DNA of 64,000 nt from Marivita lacus. GTDB lineage: Bacteria > Pseudomonadota > Alphaproteobacteria > Rhodobacterales > Rhodobacteraceae. Position 1 is the stretch's first letter; each line of letters begins with the position of its first letter. The translations under genes were made by a program, and so were the position numbers. The notes beneath the pieces are model-generated. The model ran no database searches and was not told the origin of the DNA. It saw only the letters and a program-made list of their open reading frames with translations. Shown here in pieces: positions 28,347 to 37,364 of this stretch. The stretch lies in NCBI RefSeq assembly GCF_014637725.1, contig NZ_BMFC01000015.1, forward strand, positions 1-64,000, read 5' to 3'.

Positions 28347-29466
28347 GGTTCAGTTTCCTTTTGGTGGAGGGGCATAATGGCACCCTGTAGAACGATTTCA
28401 TGTATCTTCCCATTCACGCCCAGAGAGCGTGTCACGCGAAAATTCCATTCGCTTTTGCAGATGGAGGGGTCAACTGTCGTAAGGATTTAATTGATGGTGG
28501 GCTGCATCACAAGAGAAATGTACAGTGTTTTATATACCATACCTTAAAATTCACTAAATAATTGTTTTAAAAAGAAAAATGTGAATTTTTGTGGTAATCT
28601 CTTTAAGTCACTATATTGAAGAAACTCATTTTAAGACCAAAATTGAAAAATAAATATATTTATAATATACTTTATTATTTATGATATATCTTTTTATTTT
28701 AAGCTCGTTGAGCTCACCGTGAATCAGTGCGGGTCGCCGGGCTCCGAGATTCTTGCCGCTCCATCCATTCGGCACCTGAAGATTCCGAAATATAGAAACT
28801 TGAAGCAGGTCCATCAGGTATCGTTGTGTTCGGATTGACAACAGGCAGATCGATCCGATTCCCAGCATATCCGCGTTTTTGGGAACCCTCTCACCTGTGG
28901 CGCTTTGCCGGATCGCAGAATGTTTCCGGTCTCAGGCGTGAGATATTTCCTCATCCATTTTTTTGGGAGTGGCTTTGCGCATGGATTGCTCTTCCAGCTC
29001 GAGGTGGTGCACGCTCTGACAGCTGGAGGCGAGGATGGCATCCATGCGGCAGCCGCCTTCGACATCTGCGTCCCTCAGCCATCCATCGCACCGATTTGCT
29101 GGCGCTCGGGATGCACCTGACCTTGCCTCTGCTCAGGCCCAGGAGCCGCCCATCGCGCTCTGTGAATGCCTGTGTTTCAGCCGCACTGACATTGCCGATC
29201 GTTCCATGTCTCGCAGATGACGCGTCGTCCCACTCCGGCAAGCTCGGCCGCGAAATCGATTTGGTTAGGGCAACATCTCGTAAAACTGGATTTCACCGTA
29301 AGAACATTGTAATGCATCGCGCGACAACCCGATGCTTTCCCAGCCACGTTCGATGGGGGGTGTTGTTCCAGATCAGCGTCTGGCTTGAGGTCTTCGACCC
29401 TGTTCGGACCGGGCTGTTAAAGGACCTGCAGTGCCGGCACACGTGCCTCGTTGAGGAGGCTGCAGA
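28347..29466. other. Gene-poor region behind giant 3 start, AT-rich then ambiguous
   Basis: 28347-28540 is the leader of giant 3. 28540-28700 is very AT-rich. 28720-29460 carries overlapping open frames in several registers with no recognisable domain and biased composition; it may be a decayed gene or non-coding DNA. Confidence 0.45.
28508..28538 (-). promoter_or_regulatory. Leader motif shared by the three DUF4214 genes (copy 3)
   Basis: On the minus strand this reads GGTATATAAAACACTGTACA then TTTCTCTTGTG, 162 bp before the start of giant 3. It is nearly the same as 18300-18332, and further blocks of the two leaders also align. Probably a common promoter or operator. Confidence 0.6.
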
Positions 29467-29583
29467 ATGAGTGTCGAACTCATTGAGGCGTTCGATTGTG
29501 GTATGTTTACCAAGGGGCAACTCTATGAGAACCGAATGTCTCATATGGTTGACCCCGTTGAGCCGGTTTTGAGATCTTCATAA
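29467..29583 (+). CDS. Possible 38-aa peptide with strong ribosome site
   Basis: A short frame (MSVELIEAFDCGMFTKGQLY...) preceded by GAGGAGG at 8 bp. The ribosome site is better than for most genes here, but the peptide shows no clear features and sits at the end of an ambiguous region. It may be a leader peptide or chance. Confidence 0.22.
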   Translation: MSVELIEAFDCGMFTKGQLYENRMSHMVDPVEPVLRSS

Positions 29584-29715
29584 TTTTGACAGCGATGATA
29601 GGACATAAATGTGTGAAGTCTATCGAAAGATTTTTGTTTGTGGAAATATATGTAAAAATGTGGTATTTACAATTTATCTTCGTAGCAACATATCTTTTAG
29701 CCGAAGCAGCGATAC

Positions 29716-29733
29716 AATATCCGTTCGGATATT
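29716..29733. promoter_or_regulatory. 18-bp perfect palindrome before the LuxR-type regulator
   Basis: AATATCCG-TT-CGGATATT, 29 bp before the regulator's start codon, in an AT-rich promoter-like region. Length and position suit a dimer binding site, possibly for autoregulation by the LuxR-type product. Confidence 0.5.
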
Positions 29734-29762
29734 ACAGTATGCGGTAAAAAGGTGCCTGATCG

Positions 29763-30383
29763 ATGAAGAATACAAGTATCCTACTGGTTGATGATCACCA
29801 GTTGATATTGGAGTTGATTTCCGAAAGTCTGGAAGCCACCAAAGCATTTTCTGTGACATGCGCAGCATCTTTGGAGCAGGCGATCCAAGAAATAACAGAA
29901 AAAGACAATTTCGATATCGTCATGCTGGATATCGTTTTGCCTGAGGCTGTGGGTCTTCAGGAAGTCAAAAAGATTGTTGATTTGAATGCAAACGGTCGGG
30001 TTGTCATCTTTTCTGGTACTGTGTCTGAGACTTTTGTACAGAATTGTCTGGATGTTGGCGTCTCTGGCTTTATCCCCAAAACATTTTCGGTTGATGCGCT
30101 TTCCAGCGCCTTGAAGTTCATTGCGACAGGTCAGAAGTTTGTCCCGGCGAATTTCTTCACCTTCGGGGGTGGTCGGATCGGCAAGGACAGCTACGGGATC
30201 GGCGGGGGCGAGTTCGAGGTTCTCAAGAAACTTGCAGAGGGTCTCTCGAACAAGGACATCACCAATATCCTGAGCCTGCCTGAAACAACTGTCAAAATGC
30301 GGGTGCGATCGATCTGCCACAAGCTGGGTGCGGAAAACCGGACACAAGCTGTCTTGATCGCTCAGAAGAGTGGGCTGGTTTGA
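29763..30383 (+). CDS. NarL/FixJ-type response regulator (LuxR HTH)
   Basis: A 206-aa two-domain regulator. The receiver domain (1 to about 120) has the acidic pair D10-D11, phospho-acceptor D56 in IVMLDIVLP and a lysine in GFIPKTF. The C-terminal LuxR-type helix-turn-helix spans about 145-205 (FEVLKKLAEGLSNKDITNILSLPETTVKMRVRSICHKLGAENRTQAV). Phosphorylation should switch DNA binding. An HPt protein gene lies convergent 105 bp downstream, so the pair could form the end of a multi-step phosphorelay whose hybrid kinase is encoded elsewhere. Base composition is lower in GC than the secretion genes, hinting at transfer. Confidence 0.88.
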   Translation: MKNTSILLVDDHQLILELISESLEATKAFSVTCAASLEQAIQEITEKDNFDIVMLDIVLPEAVGLQEVKKIVDLNANGRVVIFSGTVSETFVQNCLDVGVSGFIPKTFSVDALSSALKFIATGQKFVPANFFTFGGGRIGKDSYGIGGGEFEVLKKLAEGLSNKDITNILSLPETTVKMRVRSICHKLGAENRTQAVLIAQKSGLV

Positions 30384-30488
30384 GCTCCAAGGATCGGATT
30401 ATGCCATCTGGCTGATGAGCCCCATGGGGTTTTGGAGCGAGCTTGCATGTCGTGAGATATTTTTTGAACCCGAGTTTCGAAAAGAAGA

Positions 30489-30881
30489 TCAACCATCCAG
30501 AGGATTTGTGCCTGCAGATTCAGCTGGCATTTGGTGCAAGATGGTTTTCATTTGATAACACGTATCGTGCAGGATGGGATGAAGAGTGTTGGTCAGGGCA
30601 TGTAGTTCCAGAGCATCATGCGTGCGACAGCCGGCTTCGATGAGCCTGAGTTCCTTGGCGAGGGCTTCTGCCCCCATGACTTCGCATATACCGACGCATT
30701 TATGCGCGAGATCTTCCGACGTCTTCATGTTGTTGGCTTGTAAATGTGCGCGGAGCAGTTCGAAATCCCGTGTGAGCTGGGCTTCAAAGTCAGGCAGATA
30801 TTTCTTCTCGAGATTCGGGCCTGTCGAGTCAGCAACCGAGACAAAGGACTTCAGGTTTATCAACATGTTGCGTGCAGGCAT
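30489..30881 (-). CDS. HPt-domain phosphotransfer protein
   Basis: A 130-aa helical protein. The segment SEDLAHKCVGICEVMGAEALAKELRLIE matches the histidine phosphotransfer helix, with H60 as probable phosphorylated residue followed by lysine, and the small residues and GA pair HPt domains show. It has no kinase domain and no membrane segment, so it would shuttle phosphate between a hybrid kinase and a receiver. Its neighbour is the LuxR-type response regulator on the opposite strand, the natural partner candidate. The start at 30881 has GAAGGG about 11 bp upstream; an ATG five codons later is possible. Confidence 0.68.
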   Translation of the reverse strand: MPARNMLINLKSFVSVADSTGPNLEKKYLPDFEAQLTRDFELLRAHLQANNMKTSEDLAHKCVGICEVMGAEALAKELRLIEAGCRTHDALELHALTNTLHPILHDTCYQMKTILHQMPAESAGTNPLDG

Positions 30882-31061
30882 GACGCCAATATCCCTTCTT
30901 TATTTCTCCAATAGCCACAGAGGGCTCGAACCAAGCAACGCATGACCAGAGAGTTGGTTCCAGAAAATTGCACAGCCGGGGCAGGTGAATTTTCCGGGCA
31001 ACGGCAACAAGATGCTGCAAGCACCAACCGACTGATTGCAGCGACCTGTGCGATCGCATCT

Positions 31062-32870
31062 TTACCCGTAGCTTTGCTTCTGCGCGCCGTACATGCCGGC
31101 ATAGAGCCCTTCCTGCGCCAGGAGGTCGGCATGAGTACCCTGTTCGACGACGCGACCCGCATCCAGCACGTAGATCCAGTCGGCATGGGTGATGGCCGAC
31201 AGGCGGTGCGCGACGATGAGTGTGGTCTTTCCTTCTGACAGCCGGTTCAGCGCGCGTTTGACCTTGTCCTCGGTTTTCTGGTCCAGCGCCGACGTGGCCT
31301 CGTCCAAGAGCAGGATCGGGGATTCCCGCAAAAAGGCGCGGGCAATGGCGATGCGCTGTTTCTGACCCCCCGACAGCTGGCTGCCTTTGGGGCCCAACGG
31401 CTTGTCGCCGCGCGCCTCCATCAGCTCGGCGATTTCGGCGGCCTCGGCCGCGGCGCGCACCTGCGCGTCGGTGGCGTCAGGGCGGACGTAGCGGATGTTG
31501 TCGGCCAGCGAGCTGTTGAAGATCACGATATCCTGCGCCACCACTGAAAACGACGAGCGCAGCGCCCGGATCTTGAGACGGTCGATGCGCGTGCCGCCGA
31601 TGGTCACCTGGCCCCCTTGCGCATCATAAAGCCGGGTCAGCAGGCTGAGCACCGTGGTCTTGCCCGACCCGGTGGCACCCACGATGGCCGTCACCTTGCC
31701 ACCGTCAAAGCGCATCGACAGCGTATCGAAGAGCGGGTGATCGCTGTCGTAGCAGAAGGTGACATCCTCCAGCGCGATATCGCCGGCGCGGTCGAACGCC
31801 TCATGCGCATCCGGGGCGTCGGTGATGCTGGGCGTTTCGCGGTAGAGGCTGCGGATGCCATCGAGCAGGATCAGGTTGGCCTGCAGCTTGGCAAAGAAGC
31901 TCGCAAGCGTGCGCGCCGGATCGAAGATCAGGGCCAGCCCCAGCAGGTAGGCGATGATCCCCGCCCCATCGAGGCCGAAATCCCCCGACAGCACCATCCA
32001 GCCGCCGCCACCGATCACCAGCACGTAGACAAAGGCCGCCATCATGTCGATCGCAGGCATCACCAGCGCCTGGGCCGATTGCAGCCGGATCGAGATGTTG
32101 CGGATCTGGTCGGTGGCGCGGACCAGCCGCGCGCGCTCGACCGGCTCCTGCCCGGCGATCTTGACCGTGCGCATGCCCGACGACATCTCGTCGATGCCGG
32201 TCATGTAGGCGCCAAGCGCGTTTTCCGCCGTCGCCTGGATCTGCTTGATGGTCGAGGACACGTGCTGCAACAGCAGCAGGATCGTTGGCAGGATGATCAG
32301 GGCCGCCGTGAACAGCAGCGGCGACTTGTAGATCAGGTAGCCCGACACGATCAGGATGGTGGCGGCATCGCGCACCGCGTTCACCGTCGCCTGACCCACG
32401 AACTGGCTCAGCCCCTCGGCCTGGTTGACCAGCCGCAGGATCAGCTCACCGGACTGGGTGCGTTCGAAAAACGCCAGGTCCAGCGTCATCAGGTGGTCGA
32501 TCAGATCACGGCGCATTTTCATCACCGCACCCGAAGCCAGCCAGACCGACAGCCGCGGAATGAGATAGGACATCACAGCCCGGGTGGTGAACAGCGCAAA
32601 GACGATGCCGCAGACCCGCACGAGGTCGGACAATGCACCGCTCTCGAAGATCACCCTGAGCCCGTCTTCGGTCAGCGCCAGGAACTGCTGGTAGACGATG
32701 CCCTGTACGGTGATCATGCCCAGTACGAGAAACAGCCAGGGCGTCTTGGATTTCAGGTATTCATGCCAGAACCACGAGATGTTCGCGCGGTCCAGTTCGC
32801 TGAACATGGGCCGCTTTTCAGGTCTCTGCCCATCGGGACGGATTCTGGAGAAGGGGTTGGACACGGCCAT
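31062..32870 (-). CDS. ABC exporter half-transporter, MsbA-like
   Basis: A 602-aa protein with an N-terminal six-helix ABC exporter membrane domain (about 50-340) fused to an ATPase. Visible are Walker A GATGSGKTT near 397, signature LSGGQKQRIAIARA, Walker B ILLLDEATSALD and switch histidine in IVAHRLSAIT. It would act as a homodimer exporting a lipid, glycolipid or peptide across the inner membrane. The start at 32870 fits the family; the longer in-frame start adds a Cys/Pro-rich unlikely tail. The final ~20 codons are echoed in inverted orientation at 38551-38610 behind ftsW, marking a rearrangement. The gene has no operon partner. Confidence 0.88.
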   Translation of the reverse strand: MAVSNPFSRIRPDGQRPEKRPMFSELDRANISWFWHEYLKSKTPWLFLVLGMITVQGIVYQQFLALTEDGLRVIFESGALSDLVRVCGIVFALFTTRAVMSYLIPRLSVWLASGAVMKMRRDLIDHLMTLDLAFFERTQSGELILRLVNQAEGLSQFVGQATVNAVRDAATILIVSGYLIYKSPLLFTAALIILPTILLLLQHVSSTIKQIQATAENALGAYMTGIDEMSSGMRTVKIAGQEPVERARLVRATDQIRNISIRLQSAQALVMPAIDMMAAFVYVLVIGGGGWMVLSGDFGLDGAGIIAYLLGLALIFDPARTLASFFAKLQANLILLDGIRSLYRETPSITDAPDAHEAFDRAGDIALEDVTFCYDSDHPLFDTLSMRFDGGKVTAIVGATGSGKTTVLSLLTRLYDAQGGQVTIGGTRIDRLKIRALRSSFSVVAQDIVIFNSSLADNIRYVRPDATDAQVRAAAEAAEIAELMEARGDKPLGPKGSQLSGGQKQRIAIARAFLRESPILLLDEATSALDQKTEDKVKRALNRLSEGKTTLIVAHRLSAITHADWIYVLDAGRVVEQGTHADLLAQEGLYAGMYGAQKQSYG

Positions 32871-33575
32871 GCAAGCACCTGGATTGATCTTGGGGCGGCA
32901 TCTACAGGGAATCTTGGGGCGGGTCAGCACTTGAATTTGTCCCGCAGGCTGCAAACTGCCCGACTCCAGGACTGGTCAGAACGCCCAAAGAGCTTCCTCT
33001 GGATAAGTGGTGGACTGCAAATCAGAGTCATATTTTCTGATGCGCCGGTAAAGAGCACAAAGATAGTCATGAATAAAAAGAACAAAAAATGATATTTAAA
33101 GATATAAAATATCTTCAGTAGTGAGGGCTAAATATATCTCAATTTATAGTTATTTGTAAATTAGGATACAATATTGAAAATAAATGAAAAAATGTGCAAC
33201 ACAACAGCAACGAGGGGTGGAAATAGAAAATGAATTAATTAAAACAGAATTGAAGTCTGTTAGTCTTGACAGGTAAAATTTGATGAGGTCAGCCATGGAA
33301 TACCATGCGGCATACAGGGTCGAATTGATCGACTGCCAGCCCATGCCCGATGCATGCAGGCAGGTGATCTGTGCTGCAGAGATGGAAAAAAATGCTGTTC
33401 TGAACATCCGCAATCCTTCCGCCACGAAAAAGAACATCAACTCTGCGCTCTGCGAAGGCAGGGCTGTCTGCACTGTGCCGCCCGGCATGCCCCTCGCGCT
33501 GGCCCTCAGCAGGGTTGATATCGAAGCCACACCTCAGGAGGGCCTGTCGGTTTCTCCCAACATCTGGAGACATAC
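32871..33575. other. Intergenic region, AT-rich centre
   Basis: 33060-33260 is very AT-rich. A frame of about 100 codons at 33280-33588 (VELIDCQPMPDACRQVICAAEM in part) has no recognisable domain and a poor start. I leave it as an unconfirmed possibility and see no other gene. Confidence 0.4.
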
Positions 33576-34007
33576 GTGGAAGCATTGATTCATAAAGTTG
33601 CGCTTGCACGATTGGAGCTGGACCCACATTCTGCAGGCGTGTCGCCTGGAGATACTGTCATGCTTCTGTGCGATGCTGACGAGGTTGTTTCGGCCTATGT
33701 GAGCCTCCCGTCGCGCCTGCCATTTGGTCTGGGCAAACGGCGTCGGCGGCGTCTTGGAGTGCTTGACATGCAATCTTCTCGCATGCTGGTGCCCGCACTG
33801 GAGCGGCAAGCCCCTCTGCGTGTTCGCGTGGTTGAGATCGAGTTTCCCCATCTCAACCGAAACAGGCTGAACACCGTGTACATCTCCGTTTGGGGCAAGC
33901 GGTCCGATCTCATCCCAAGAGAAAATCCCATGGCCCGGATATTTTCCAGAAGCCGCATAAATGATCCGATGCCGAGCCCATCGACCCCTGCACGCCTGGG
34001 ATCGTGA
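33576..34007 (+). CDS. Hypothetical protein, faintly HIRAN-like
   Basis: A 143-aa basic protein starting at GTG, preceded by GGAGACA, the same Shine-Dalgarno/GTG arrangement as the two 85-aa genes downstream. The pattern VSPGDTVMLLCDAD...RRLGVLDMQSSRMLVPALERQAPLRVRVVEIEF resembles the beta-barrel layout of HIRAN-type domains (a small DNA-end or substrate recognition module), but similarity is faint. The last ~25 residues are low complexity. A competing frame on the other strand shows no domain. Function unknown. Confidence 0.4.
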   Translation: MEALIHKVALARLELDPHSAGVSPGDTVMLLCDADEVVSAYVSLPSRLPFGLGKRRRRRLGVLDMQSSRMLVPALERQAPLRVRVVEIEFPHLNRNRLNTVYISVWGKRSDLIPRENPMARIFSRSRINDPMPSPSTPARLGS

Positions 34008-34376
34008 TGACAGTCCTGATGATCTGAACATGCAAAATCAATCTGGGATTGTCGCCTTTCGGCAGTCTGCTCCACATGCTGAAGACCTTGGACGTATCTG
34101 TTCTGAAGAGAAAATTGCTGCCGTCATATGTGATGTCGATGTGCGACATCAGTCGCGTCTGCGATATGTGGGACACCAGTGGAAAACCACGTCCCCTTCC
34201 TCTTTGCGCAGCCATGGCGCTCGGAGATGCGCAGGATGGTTGCCATGACGCTTGGGCAAAGTCCCGCACTCGGAGCCTTGATGCCGGGGGTCTTCGGAAC
34301 TGCCATTCGCGTCGGACAAAGCTGATTGGAGTCTGAAATGGAAAGAGCCCCTGTTCAAGTCTGTGGAGACAGATCA
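34008..34376. other. Short intergenic region before the 85-aa pair
   Basis: Several overlapping frames occur on both strands; none has a recognisable domain or good start. It carries the leader of the first 85-aa gene. Confidence 0.4.
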
Positions 34377-34634
34377 GTGACGGAATCCGCCACCATGGAA
34401 TATCTGTCGGGTCAGATCATGGCCCAGAACACCCTGATTCATGTCTTGTTCGGCGAGTGTGTGATTGACGATCCGGAAGATGGGCTTGGGTTGCGCGACG
34501 CGCTGACCGCTGCCCTTCGAAACGTGCGTCGCAGCAACGATGGGTCTGGTGACGAGCAGCTGGGATGTATCGAAATTCTTGAAGAGGCGATCGAAGCCCT
34601 TGAGTGCATGCGGCTGGATCCTGCCCGCAAATGA
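34377..34634 (+). CDS. 85-aa hypothetical protein, tandem paralogue A
   Basis: An 85-aa acidic helical protein with GTG start preceded by GGAGACAGATCA. Its sequence (MEYLSGQIMAQNTLIHVLFGE ... ILEEAIEALECMRLDPARK) is plainly homologous to the next gene at 34923-35180, which has the same length, start codon and ribosome-site sequence. An ATG 17 codons upstream would add a tail not conserved in the paralogue. No known family is recognised. The amphipathic helices suggest a small soluble, perhaps regulatory, protein. Confidence 0.6.
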   Translation: MTESATMEYLSGQIMAQNTLIHVLFGECVIDDPEDGLGLRDALTAALRNVRRSNDGSGDEQLGCIEILEEAIEALECMRLDPARK

Positions 34635-34922
34635 GATCTGCGGGCCGATTTTCCGTGGGGGATCGGTGCAAAAGGACATGCGGGAGCGCCGATGACTGAT
34701 CTTTGCAAGGAAGATGAGAAGGGCATGCCGGTCCCTGTCGACCAGAGCCGCACACACATGCGCGTGTCGCGCACGGTCGGCATGTTGGTGCGGGGTGCAC
34801 AAAAGATTGGCCCGGCCAATCTGGCGGTCACCTCGTCGAAAAATGCGCGCGCATCGATGCGGATCGCAAACACCGATCGGGACCACAAGAAAGACATTCA
34901 TCAAATTGTCGGAGACAATTCA

Positions 34923-35180
34923 GTGACCCAATCCATAAACACTGAGTACCTGTCAGGCCAGGTGATGGCCCAAAAAATCCTGATTCACGTCTTGTTGGGG
35001 GAAAGGGTGATTGCCGATCCGGACAATGGGTTCGCGCTGTACCATATGCTGGCCGCAGCCCTTCAAGTCACGCGCGGTGGCAAGGATATGTCGGAAGATG
35101 TAAAACAGGGATACATCAAGATTTTCGAAGAGGCGATCGATGCTCTTGAGTTCATGCGATCCGATCCCGTGCGCACATGA
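34923..35180 (+). CDS. 85-aa hypothetical protein, tandem paralogue B
   Basis: The second copy of the tandem pair: 85 aa, GTG start after GGAGACAATTCA, core TEYLSGQVMAQKILIHVLLGERVIADPDNG and ending IFEEAIDALEFMRSDPVRT. Longer in-frame starts back to 34692 exist, but the upstream part has no counterpart in copy A and looks non-coding. The duplication of gene plus leader indicates a recent local tandem event. The next gene encodes a YecA-like protein. Function unknown. Confidence 0.6.
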   Translation: MTQSINTEYLSGQVMAQKILIHVLLGERVIADPDNGFALYHMLAAALQVTRGGKDMSEDVKQGYIKIFEEAIDALEFMRSDPVRT

Positions 35181-35210
35181 TCTGCTGTAAATCACCGTGA
35201 CAAGATCATC

Positions 35211-35825
35211 ATGCCACATTCAAAATATCATATCGACTACCTCAACAGCGTGTTTCAAGCTTTGCCGCAAGGCAATTTGCCGATGACCCTGAGCGAGTAT
35301 GATGGGTTTGTGACCGGCATTCTTGTCTGTCCTGTCGATGTCGCGCCTTCGGAATGGTTGCCTCATGTCTGGGGGGCGACCCAAGATGCTCATTTTCCGG
35401 ATCAGCATACGGCAGAGGTGACCATTGACGCCGTGCTTGCGCATTTTGATGTTGTGGCGGCAGATATGGCGAGGTTGGCCCAGATACAGCCAGTTTTTGA
35501 AGCCCTCGGGACAGGCAAGCCATGTGTGTGGGAGCCGTGGATTGATGGGTTCATGCGCGCAACCGCGCTGCGACCCGTGGCATGGCAGGCGTTTTTCGAG
35601 CAGGCGGATGAGGCTGTGCAGAGCATCATGGCGTTCCTGCAGGCGTTGCATGACATTTATACCGGCAAAAGCCGGCTTTCGTGCTCAGAGATTGATGCGA
35701 TAGACAGTTCTGCATGTGAAATTATCCCGTCCTGCATCATGCGCATCGCGCGGTGCTCCAGGCCTGACCGGAGTCAGGCTCAAGCAGCCAATGCGCCGAA
35801 CAAACCAGGCAATTTGGTGTGTTGA
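35211..35825 (+). CDS. UPF0149/YecA-like protein lacking the SEC-C tail
   Basis: A 204-aa protein resembling the YecA/YgfB (UPF0149) family: TLSEYDGFVTGILVCPVDVAPSEWLPHVWG near the N-terminus, WEPWIDGFMRA in the middle and a helical C-terminal half. Relatives with a zinc-binding SEC-C tail continue after a proline/alanine linker with PGRNDPCPCGSG. Here the linker runs to NKPG and stops after NLVC, so the metal-binding tail is absent, perhaps by mutation. No ribosome site is obvious. The family's function is poorly known; some members bind ribosome- or SecA-associated targets. Confidence 0.62.
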   Translation: MPHSKYHIDYLNSVFQALPQGNLPMTLSEYDGFVTGILVCPVDVAPSEWLPHVWGATQDAHFPDQHTAEVTIDAVLAHFDVVAADMARLAQIQPVFEALGTGKPCVWEPWIDGFMRATALRPVAWQAFFEQADEAVQSIMAFLQALHDIYTGKSRLSCSEIDAIDSSACEIIPSCIMRIARCSRPDRSQAQAANAPNKPGNLVC

Positions 35826-36113
35826 TCTCCAGGTCCGGATTGGTGATCGTTATGACTTTGTACATCGCGCACGCGTCTTGAACGGTACATACCACCCCGA
35901 CATGCCGTGCCTCGATTGGGGTGTTGGCGATGCTGGGTGCATATTGTGGAGCGCAACACTCAGCCGCGGATTGCGCCGTCAGTCTGGCTGCAGGATGCGG
36001 GTGTGACACGGTGACCGTCAGCCCCGATTAGCTGAGCCTGTCTGGACCCAAAATCTATTCCAAGGCGCAGACAGGGCTGCGCTGGATCTTGCCTGAAAAG
36101 TCTCTGAAAGCCC

Positions 36114-37052
36114 TCAGGGCGTTTTCCCTGCTTGGTGATCCTGAATGCGGGCTGTGCGGGTTTTCACGGCAAAATGAATGACCCCGATAAACGTTGCCAA
36201 TCCGAACCAGGGCATCATGGTCGGTAGCCAGTCTGCGAGCCATGCAAGGTCCTTCAAGGAACCGTTTTGGGCCTGTGAGGGTCCAGTGTCGCCCGTTGCC
36301 GACGCAATGATCAGGTTTCCGAGTGTTCCGATCGCGCCCAGGACGCCCAACCCGATCTGGGCGTTGGCGGCGGCGAGAATCCGACTGCCAACAGGTTTGC
36401 CTGACGCCCGCTCGGGGGCGACGGGTCGAGGTTGGGCCCTCTCCAATGCGTCTGTCAGTGCCACATCAATGATCGGGACCAGCGGCAGATCGTTGTCGGC
36501 GCGAAATGCAAGAAGTGCACTGCGGGTCCGCGACCCGATCACGCCGTCGCGGTTTCCGACCTCATGGTAGCCAAGACGCTGAAGGCTGGATTGTACGTCC
36601 TGAACGTCCGGAGTGGTGGCTTGTACCACATCCCCCGAGCGGCGAACGCCCAAAAGACGCGGTTTGGAATAGCGGCGCACGCTGACCTCTTCGCCATGAT
36701 TGCCCCCAAGTACCTCAATCGACGCGCCGACAGTGCGAACAAAGAAGCCGACGTGACCCTGCCAATAATGGGTGTTTCCAGGTGCAAAGATGACAACATC
36801 TCCTTGTTGTGCATCCTCTAGATCGACCGGTACGCCCCAGGAGAGGTAGGAATGTGCATTCAACTTCCGGGTCGAACGAAGGCCTGAACGCTCCAGGCAA
36901 TGTCCGACAAAGGCAGCGCACCATGCAACAGTGTCATGTTCGACCCAGTCATGGCCAACCGAGGCATATATGTTCATGACAATCGGATTGTCTTCAGGGC
37001 CCAAGCCGTCCGCGATCCCAATATAGGTTTGGGCGATGGCATAGGGTGACAT
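36114..37052 (-). CDS. TIGR02594-type peptidoglycan hydrolase with membrane anchor
   Basis: A 312-aa protein. Residues 1 to about 130 match the NlpC/P60-CHAP-like TIGR02594 fold, with likely catalytic C45 in AWCAAFVGHCL and H100 in WQGHVGFF. A peptidoglycan-binding-like segment (VQSSLQRLGYHEVGNRDGVIGSRTRSALLAF) lies around 150-190. Two hydrophobic helices follow near 232-252 and 283-303. There is no N-terminal signal peptide, as in phage endolysins; the C-terminal helices could anchor it. It may be a prophage or gene-transfer-agent relic or a cell-wall enzyme. It is divergent from the neighbouring ftsW-like gene, so both neighbours concern peptidoglycan. Confidence 0.7.
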   Translation of the reverse strand: MSPYAIAQTYIGIADGLGPEDNPIVMNIYASVGHDWVEHDTVAWCAAFVGHCLERSGLRSTRKLNAHSYLSWGVPVDLEDAQQGDVVIFAPGNTHYWQGHVGFFVRTVGASIEVLGGNHGEEVSVRRYSKPRLLGVRRSGDVVQATTPDVQDVQSSLQRLGYHEVGNRDGVIGSRTRSALLAFRADNDLPLVPIIDVALTDALERAQPRPVAPERASGKPVGSRILAAANAQIGLGVLGAIGTLGNLIIASATGDTGPSQAQNGSLKDLAWLADWLPTMMPWFGLATFIGVIHFAVKTRTARIQDHQAGKTP

Positions 37053-37364
37053 ATTTAACTCCTCAGGTTTTGGCAGTTTAGCAAGACATTGATCTTTGTT
37101 GATTTACAACCGCGCAAAATTGTCAAAATAAATATTATTCGTATATCGCCATGCAGTCCTGCGATGTGGTAAAATTTACATCGCGTGTTTTGATGGTCTT
37201 GGCAGAGTCAAAAACTCTCAAAAATCAAGATAGTTCTAGCTAATGATCATCTAGAAACGAAATCAGATTATTGAAGATACTTCTGATCTGGGAATCTGAA
37301 TGATTCAGAGTGTCATCCAGGATGCTGATGTTTTACGACTGTCCTGGCGCAGAATGAGTAAATA
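37053..37364. other. Divergent promoter region, AT-rich
   Basis: A 312-bp AT-rich spacer between the minus-strand hydrolase and the plus-strand ftsW-like gene. It presumably holds both promoters; I cannot place them confidently. Confidence 0.45.

Noticed and set aside
28826-29470. 214-codon plus-strand frame
   Set aside because: Composition and lack of recognisable domain, plus equally long frames in other registers, argue against a gene.
35737-36009. 90-codon minus-strand frame with cysteines
   Set aside because: Overlaps the YecA-like gene, has no zinc-finger spacing and no start signal.
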